This document shows positions 5,407-9,801 of a stretch of DNA of 9,801 bases, piece by piece; position 1 is the stretch's first letter; each line of letters starts with the position of its first letter. The notes beneath the pieces were generated by a model. That model was not told where the DNA came from. It saw only the letters and a program-made list of their open reading frames with translations, and ran no database searches. The position numbers and the translations under genes were made by a program. This stretch comes from SSC4 sp964642445 (lineage in GTDB: Bacteria; Chloroflexota; Anaerolineae; SSC4; Amarolineaceae), in assembly GCA_964642445.1 (NCBI GenBank), contig CAZXQZ010000173.1, forward strand, positions 1-9,801, given 5' to 3'.

Positions 5407-8043
5407 TCACCCAATCGATCCTTCCATCTGCAGCTGGATGAGGCGGTTCATCTCGACCGCGTATTCCATCGGCAGCTCCTTGACCATCGGCTCGATAAAA
5501 CCGGCAACGATCATCGACGAGGCTTCGTCTTCGCTGAGGCCGCGGCTCATCAGGTAAAACAGCTGCTCCTCGCCGATTTTGCTCACCGACGCCTCGTGGC
5601 CAACCTTGACGTCGTCCTCGTCGATCTCGATGTACGGGTAGGTGTCCGACCGTGAATCTTCGTCGAGCAGCAGGGCGTCACAGACGACGTTGGATTTGGA
5701 GCCGTGCGCACCCTTGGCCACCTTGAGCAGCCCGCGATAGGAGGCGCGGCCGCCGTTTTTGCTGATCGACTTGGAGATGATCTGGCTGGTAGTGTTGGGC
5801 GCCCCGTGCACGACCTTACCGCCGGCGTCCTGGTGTTGGCCGCGGCCGGCAAAGGCAATCGACAGAATCTCGCCGTGGGCGCGCGGACCCATCATGTAAA
5901 CCGCCGGGTATTTCATCGTGACCTTGGAATTGTGCACGATGAACCCCTGCGATACGAAGTTGCCGGTGCCTTCCACCTCGATGTCCCAGGTGGGCACACC
6001 GTACGGCGTCGGTTCGGACACCTGCACGTCGGCAATCTCGACACTGGTGGGCAGCACGATGTTCGAGCGTCCCACGTGGCGGTGGTGCGGCCGTTTGACC
6101 GGCGGGCAGGCTTCGGCGGCCTGGCGCAGGTGCGGGCTGACGTGGTCGAACAAACGGGCATCCAGCGGCATGACCAGGCGGTACGCGCCGTGCGCCACGC
6201 ATTCGATACCCTGGATGGTGACGGTCCGCGCATCGTCGAACTCGGTCTGGAGGCGCGAGGTGATGCCGAGTGTCACCAGCAGCGATGCCAGGTCCTCCAG
6301 CAAGGCGCGGTTGACCGACTTCAGCACAAAGCTGCGCGGCGGCTGCACGTGGCCATCGGCGTCCAGGTAGCCGGCCACGAAGGCCAGGCGCTGCGACTCG
6401 GGCAGCGACCACACCCACGCCGGTACGCGTTTGCTGTCGGCCTTACCGGTGAAGCCGTTGACCTGCAAAAATTCCACCAGCTCTTTGCTGCTCCACGACA
6501 GGTGCAGACCATCGGCCCGTTCGGTCGGCTCGGCCTCGATGACCGCGGCCATCGTCTGTGTCAGACGTTCACGCGCGCGGTCGTTGGCCGGTGTCGAGAA
6601 ACCAACCTTGCCCCAGCGCATGACACCCGGTGTTTGCGCCGGCTTGACCTCGACGTTGCCGTCGCCGACCCAATAACCGAACAACCACATGATGTCATCG
6701 GTCGTGGTGTCCATAGAGGCGAGGCGTGAGTCACGCGTACGTTCCATGGTCAGGTCATCCGCATACTGGTTGTTCGATGCAAAGCGTGTCACCAGTTCGG
6801 GCATCTGCAGCCGGTAGGGCCGGCCGTACGGCAGTGAGGTGGCCGGGATGATCGCCTCGTTCAGGTGATCCGCACGCACGTAGGCCAGGTTGTAACGACC
6901 GGCCTTTTTGGCTGCGCTGGGATCGTAAACGTACGAATAGAACGGGTGATTGGCCGTGACGTTGAGCTGGCGCTCGCCGACGCGTACGGTGTGCACGGGC
7001 TGGTAACCGGAGAATTGTTTGCCGGCGACGCGCCGGAAACAGAGCTGCCCCGCCTGCTCGTCGTACGACAGGACCTCGTCACCCACCTCGAGCGCTTCGA
7101 TCGCCTTGATCCCCCCTGGTGTCGTGACCGTCGAACCTTCGGCCAGGCAGCCCAGGTTGCCGTCGATCCATTCCATGCGGGCGTCTTCGTACGCCATGGC
7201 GCGTTTGGTCACCAGGTTATAGACGTTGTTCGACCAGTTCTGGATGGTGGTGTAGCGGCAGTGGCCGCCCTTTTTGACAATGATCTCGACCACGGCGCTG
7301 TGCAGGCTGTCGCTGGAATAGACCGGTGCCGTGCAGCCTTCGACGTAGTGCACGTTGGCCCCTTCTTCGACGATGATCAGCGTGCGCTCGAACTGACCCA
7401 TGTTCTGGGCGTTGATGCGGAAGTAGGCCTGCAGCGGGATGTCCAGGTTGACACCCTTGGGCACGTAGACGAACGAGCCACCCGACCAGACGGCGCTGTT
7501 GAGCGCGGCGAACTTGTTGTCGGTGGGCGGAATGACGGTGCCAAAGTACTCTTTGAAGACGTGCTCGTACTCGCGCAGACCGCTGTCGGTGTCCAGGAAG
7601 ATCACACCCAGCTTCTGCCACTCCTCGCGCAGCGAGTGGTAGATCACCTCGGACTCGTACTGCGCACCCACGCCCGCCAGGAATTTACGCTCCGCATCCG
7701 GGATGCCCAGGCGATCGAAGGTGTTCTTCATCTCGGTGGGCACTTCTTCCCAGCTGCGGCCCTGTTTGTCGACCGGCTTGACGTAGTAATAGATGTTCTC
7801 GAAGTCGATCTCACTCAGGTCGGCACCCCAGTTGGGCATCGGCTTCGAGAGGAAAATGTCCATCGACCGGTGGCGGAACTCGCGCATCCAGTCGGGTTCA
7901 TTCTTCATGTCCGACATCTGGTCGATGAGTTCGTGGGTCAGGCCGCGGCCCGATTTGAATACGTACTTCTCCGGGTCGGAGAAGCCGTACTGGTAGTCTT
8001 GTTTGACCTCTGCAAGGACTGCACGATCACTTTCGGTCGCCAT
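5407..8043 (-). CDS. sufB: SufB precursor containing an intein
   Basis: The 878-residue precursor is SufB, the core scaffold of the SufBCD complex, with a protein-splicing element at residues 299-705. Joining 1-298 to 706-878 gives 471 residues, a normal SufB length, and restores the conserved stretch DGNLG-SKVTMKYPAVYMMG. Host landmarks include EYFGTVIPPTDNKFAALNSA (165-184), VEGCTAPVYSSDSLHSAVVE with Cys237 (E. coli Cys254 equivalent, recalled), NVVCDALLLDEDSRSDTYPY with Cys788 (Cys405 equivalent, a cluster-assembly residue), GHEASVSKIGEEQLFYLMSRG (SufC contact), and the end MEYAVEMNRLIQLQMEG. The frame is open throughout. GGGAG lies 8 bases before the ATG; sufC ends 13 bases upstream. No SufBCD function is possible until splicing occurs, which adds a post-translational step to this operon. 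Confidence 0.96.
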   Translation of the reverse strand: MATESDRAVLAEVKQDYQYGFSDPEKYVFKSGRGLTHELIDQMSDMKNEPDWMREFRHRSMDIFLSKPMPNWGADLSEIDFENIYYYVKPVDKQGRSWEEVPTEMKNTFDRLGIPDAERKFLAGVGAQYESEVIYHSLREEWQKLGVIFLDTDSGLREYEHVFKEYFGTVIPPTDNKFAALNSAVWSGGSFVYVPKGVNLDIPLQAYFRINAQNMGQFERTLIIVEEGANVHYVEGCTAPVYSSDSLHSAVVEIIVKKGGHCRYTTIQNWSNNVYNLVTKRAMAYEDARMEWIDGNLGCLAEGSTVTTPGGIKAIEALEVGDEVLSYDEQAGQLCFRRVAGKQFSGYQPVHTVRVGERQLNVTANHPFYSYVYDPSAAKKAGRYNLAYVRADHLNEAIIPATSLPYGRPYRLQMPELVTRFASNNQYADDLTMERTRDSRLASMDTTTDDIMWLFGYWVGDGNVEVKPAQTPGVMRWGKVGFSTPANDRARERLTQTMAAVIEAEPTERADGLHLSWSSKELVEFLQVNGFTGKADSKRVPAWVWSLPESQRLAFVAGYLDADGHVQPPRSFVLKSVNRALLEDLASLLVTLGITSRLQTEFDDARTVTIQGIECVAHGAYRLVMPLDARLFDHVSPHLRQAAEACPPVKRPHHRHVGRSNIVLPTSVEIADVQVSEPTPYGVPTWDIEVEGTGNFVSQGFIVHNSKVTMKYPAVYMMGPRAHGEILSIAFAGRGQHQDAGGKVVHGAPNTTSQIISKSISKNGGRASYRGLLKVAKGAHGSKSNVVCDALLLDEDSRSDTYPYIEIDEDDVKVGHEASVSKIGEEQLFYLMSRGLSEDEASSMIVAGFIEPMVKELPMEYAVEMNRLIQLQMEGSIG
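5929..7149 (-). mobile_element. SufB intein with LAGLIDADG homing endonuclease
   Basis: In-frame intein of 407 residues (precursor 299-705). Splicing blocks: block A CLAEGSTVTTPGG with nucleophile Cys299; block B NVTANHPFY with the TxxH pair Thr363/His366; blocks F and G TWDIEVEGTGNFVSQGFIVHN ending His704-Asn705, followed by Ser706 as the first C-extein residue. This is a complete class 1 set. A LAGLIDADG-type endonuclease lies between: LFGYWVGDG (454-462, Asp461), KRVPAWVW (538-545, block D), VAGYLDADG (556-564, Asp563) and a LASLLVTLGITSRLQ helix (585-599, block H). Both acidic catalytic positions are kept, so splicing and homing both look intact. The element is a selfish mobile sequence sited in a highly conserved part of an essential gene. 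Confidence 0.95.
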
Positions 8044-8056
8044 CGTTTATCTCCCG

Positions 8057-8899
8057 TCAATCGTGATGTGTTACGTAGAGGGCAACTTCTTCGCCATACT
8101 GCTCGCGCACCCAATCGTAGCCACGCGCTTCCAGTTCGAGAGCCAGCTCAGGGCCGCCCGACAGCACGATCCGGCCATCGAAAAAGACGTGGACGAAATC
8201 AGGGCGAATGTAGTTGAGCAGGCGCTGGTAGTGCGTGATCACCAGGGCACCCATCTCCGGGCCGATCAGTTTGTTTACACCCTCGGCCACCGTACGCAGG
8301 GCGTCGATGTCGAGGCCCGAATCGGTCTCATCGAGGACGGCGATTTTCGGGCTGAGCATGGCCATCTGCAAGATCTCGACACGTTTCTTTTCGCCGCCCG
8401 AAAAACCTTCGTTCAGATAGCGGTTGGCGAAAGACGGATCGACGCCGAGTTTGGCCATCTTCTCGCGCATTTCCTTGCGGAACTCTTTCATGGGCATCAG
8501 GTCAGAGCCGACAACCTTGGCGCTGTGGCCGTTCCCATTTTCTTCTTTGGATGCCTGATCGCGATAGCCGCGCACGTTGCTGACCGCAGTACGCAGGAAG
8601 TTGGCCAGGCTGACACCGGGGATCGCCGTGGGGTACTGGAAGGCCAGGAAGATGCCGGCCTTGGCACGCTCGTCGGCTTCCATCTCCAACAGGCTGACGC
8701 CGTCGAGCAAGACGTCACCCTCGGTGATGACGTAGTGCGGATGGCCCATGATCGCATAGGCCAGGGTACTCTTGCCCGAGCCGTTAGGCCCCATCAGGGC
8801 ATGCGTCTCGCCCTGTCGCACCGTCAAGTTGACGCCCTTGAGGATTTCTTTGTCCTGCACCGTAACATGCAGGTCTTTGATGACCAGTTCCGAAGCCAT
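8057..8899 (-). CDS. sufC: SufC, ABC-type ATPase of Fe-S assembly
   Basis: A 280-residue soluble ABC ATPase that drives shape changes in SufBCD. Motifs in order: Walker A GPNGSGKST (37-45), Q-loop Gln88 in AFQYP, signature GFSGGEKKR (165-173), Walker B IAVLDETDSGLD (186-197) and switch His223 in ITHYQR. The ETDSGLD variant and the short C-terminus are SufC hallmarks. It is about 30 residues longer than E. coli SufC, mainly through a hydrophilic insert at about 112-134 (Lys/Glu/Asn/Gly-rich) before the signature helix. The start is the ATG giving MASELVIKDL, with GGAG 8 bases upstream; upstream in-frame starts would overlap the sufR end and add residues unlike the family. It lies 37 bases after sufR. 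Confidence 0.96.
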   Translation of the reverse strand: MASELVIKDLHVTVQDKEILKGVNLTVRQGETHALMGPNGSGKSTLAYAIMGHPHYVITEGDVLLDGVSLLEMEADERAKAGIFLAFQYPTAIPGVSLANFLRTAVSNVRGYRDQASKEENGNGHSAKVVGSDLMPMKEFRKEMREKMAKLGVDPSFANRYLNEGFSGGEKKRVEILQMAMLSPKIAVLDETDSGLDIDALRTVAEGVNKLIGPEMGALVITHYQRLLNYIRPDFVHVFFDGRIVLSGGPELALELEARGYDWVREQYGEEVALYVTHHD

Positions 8900-8936
8900 A
8901 AGTGAGACTCCAATCCCTTTCCGCATTTTGTTTCGT

Positions 8937-9602
8937 TTACGATGATTGTACGTGCAGCTGCAGCGCAGCCTTGCGTGGGAGAACATTAAAATGACAGCCG
9001 TGATGGCCGTCCATCATACACTGTGTGAGTTCGACATCAGCCGCCAGCACCTGTGACATCATCGTCTGTTCCATTTCGCAGATTTCGCGGTGCTCCTGCG
9101 CCAGCTCGTGATAGGGGCAGTTGTACTCCTTGAGCACATAACCACCGTCGACGACCTGCCAATCCGCCAGGATGCCGCGCGCGCCCAACGACTGGGTCAG
9201 GTCGCGCACACGGTCGGCAAGGGCACTGCCCGGCACCTGTCCGCCGTAGCGCTGTGCCACGCGGTCGCTCACCCGGTTCAACATCTGCGTGACCTGCGCC
9301 GGCCCCACTTCAGCGATCAGCTCTTCGTACAGGGAGAGGACCACTTCATCGCAGTAGCAGGCGAACAGCTCGCGTGCTTTGCCCGTCAACAAATAGACGT
9401 AGTGCGGGCGACCGACCCCTTCGCGCACCAGGCGTGTGCTCACCAGACCCTCGGCCATCAGGCTGGTCAGCTGTTGGCGGACCGCAGTTTTGGTGACCCC
9501 CATGTGCTCTTCGATATCTTTGATGCGCAGGGGACCGTGCCGCTGCAGGATCTCGATCACGTTGCCGGCGGGGGTGTCCTGGATGCTTTTGATCAACGCC
9601 AC
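8937..9602 (-). CDS. sufR: SufR-type Fe-S-sensing transcriptional repressor
   Basis: A 221-residue winged-helix regulator of the SufR family, which binds a [4Fe-4S] cluster and represses suf genes when clusters are plentiful. Residues about 10-55 form the helix-turn-helix (NVIEILQRHGPLRIKDIEEH, then GVTKTAVRQQLTSLMAEGLV), with the wing GRPHYVYLLTGKA at 64-76. The C-terminal sensor has YNCPYHELAQEHREICEMEQ with Cys162 and Cys175, then Cys195 and Cys203 in QCMMDGHHGCHF. The first gap (12 residues) fits SufR; the later gaps of 19 and 7 differ from the 13 and 14 that I recall for cyanobacterial SufR. The start is a GTG with AAAGGAG 7 bases upstream. A longer frame from a TTG at 9665 is rejected because it would begin inside the promoter. 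First gene of the operon, so likely autoregulated. Confidence 0.88.
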   Translation of the reverse strand: MALIKSIQDTPAGNVIEILQRHGPLRIKDIEEHMGVTKTAVRQQLTSLMAEGLVSTRLVREGVGRPHYVYLLTGKARELFACYCDEVVLSLYEELIAEVGPAQVTQMLNRVSDRVAQRYGGQVPGSALADRVRDLTQSLGARGILADWQVVDGGYVLKEYNCPYHELAQEHREICEMEQTMMSQVLAADVELTQCMMDGHHGCHFNVLPRKAALQLHVQSS

Positions 9603-9609
9603 GTATGGG

Positions 9610-9616
9610 CTCCTTT
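9610..9616 (-). promoter_or_regulatory. Ribosome binding site fixing the sufR start
   Basis: AAAGGAG on the minus strand, 7 bases before a GTG at 9602. It lies downstream of the predicted transcription start near 9630, so the GTG is the only start that combines a good ribosome site with a transcribed leader. Confidence 0.75.
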
Positions 9617-9636
9617 CGCCAAAGCTGATGGGCCGG

Positions 9637-9665
9637 ATTGTATCTGGTTTAGGCAATTTTGTCAA
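9637..9665 (-). promoter_or_regulatory. suf operon promoter upstream of sufR
   Basis: On the minus strand, a consensus TTGACA -35 box (9660-9665), a spacer of exactly 17 bases, and a TACAAT -10 box (9637-9642). This is a near-perfect housekeeping sigma promoter. Transcription should start near 9630, giving a leader of about 28 bases before the sufR GTG. Confidence 0.82.
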
Positions 9666-9682
9666 ATCTATGTGTCAAAATT
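9655..9682 (-). promoter_or_regulatory. Candidate SufR operator dyad over the -35 box
   Basis: A 28-bp dyad with perfect 7-base arms AATTTTG and CAAAATT (9676-9682 and 9655-9661) and two more symmetric matches inside the 14-base spacer. It fully covers the -35 box, so a bound dimer would block RNA polymerase. As the first gene encodes a SufR-type repressor, this is a natural operator candidate. It is AT-rich in a GC-rich locus; the sequence does not match any SufR site I can firmly recall. Confidence 0.45.
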
Positions 9683-9740
9683 ATCCAAATGATAACCCGG
9701 CTGGCGCATTTTCTTTAATCAGGGGATGCGGTATAATGGG

Positions 9741-9801
9741 GGAGTCGGAGTAGGGAGTAGGGAGTAGGGAGTAGGGAGTAGGGAGTACGGAGTACGGAGT
9801 A
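9741..9801. repeat. Heptamer tandem repeat GGAGTAG/GGAGTAC at window edge
   Basis: After a leading GGAGTC come five copies of GGAGTAG (9747-9781), two of GGAGTAC (9782-9795) and a cut-off GGAGTA that runs out of the window. The period of seven is exact. It is non-coding as far as visible and lies about 76 bases upstream of the sufR -35 box. Full length is unknown. Such arrays change length by strand slippage. Confidence 0.92.

Noticed and set aside
6865..8217. 450-residue plus-strand open frame
   Set aside because: Antisense to sufB, which has strong family evidence in every part of this stretch.
8900..8986. N-terminally extended sufC starting at 8986
   Set aside because: The extra 29 residues are unlike SufC, overlap the end of sufR, and the ATG at 8899 has a ribosome site and a family-typical N-terminus.
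9603..9665. Longer sufR from a TTG start at 9665
   Set aside because: That TTG is part of the TTGACA -35 box, so the codon would not be transcribed from this promoter; a GTG with a good ribosome site exists at 9602.
9732..9737. Plus-strand TATAAT as promoter of a divergent gene
   Set aside because: The -10 box is perfect but no -35 match is found at 15-19 bases and any gene would start beyond the window; not enough to call.

Overview
The window is a single minus-strand locus for iron-sulfur cluster assembly (SUF system), read from right to left. In transcription order it holds: a SufR-type [Fe-S] repressor, SufC (ATPase), SufB (interrupted by an in-frame intein of about 407 residues), SufD, a two-domain rhodanese, a first SufU-like protein, the cysteine desulfurase SufS, a second SufU-like protein, a small Rieske ferredoxin, and a SufT/MIP18-type protein. 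A strong intrinsic terminator follows the last gene. No plus-strand gene is supported; the long plus-strand open frames are antisense shadows of these genes.

Layout. 9741-9801: heptamer tandem repeat running off the window edge. 9637-9682: a very good sigma-70-type promoter with a dyad over its -35 box, in front of sufR. 9602 to 4052: sufR-sufC-sufB-sufD with gaps of 37 and 13 bases and then a touching or near-touching junction, so almost surely one transcript. 3875-4051: a gap with three hairpins that look like a short palindromic repeat element. 3874-3017: rhodanese. 2874-3016: a gap with a plausible internal promoter. 2873 to 104: sufU-sufS-sufU-Rieske-sufT, tightly packed (one ATGA overlap, other gaps 17 to 29 bases), ending at the terminator at 33-83.

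How the genes work together. SufS takes sulfur from cysteine as a persulfide and hands it to SufU; the SufS here carries the His found in SufU-partnered enzymes. SufB, SufC and SufD form the ATP-driven scaffold on which the cluster is built. SufT-type proteins help maturation of Fe-S proteins. The Rieske protein may give electrons or simply be a client, and the rhodanese may supply or process extra sulfur; both roles are inferred from context. SufR would sense cluster status and shut off the whole set. SufB must splice out its intein before the SufBCD complex can work.

Organism. The DNA is GC-rich, genes are packed with Shine-Dalgarno sites, and the set SufR-SufCBD-SufS-SufU-SufT without SufE or IscS resembles Gram-positive-type or Chloroflexota-type SUF loci. 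I favour a Chloroflexota-like bacterium, partly from the GGAGTAG-type repeat and gene order, but this is a guess from recall and no lineage marker is in the window.
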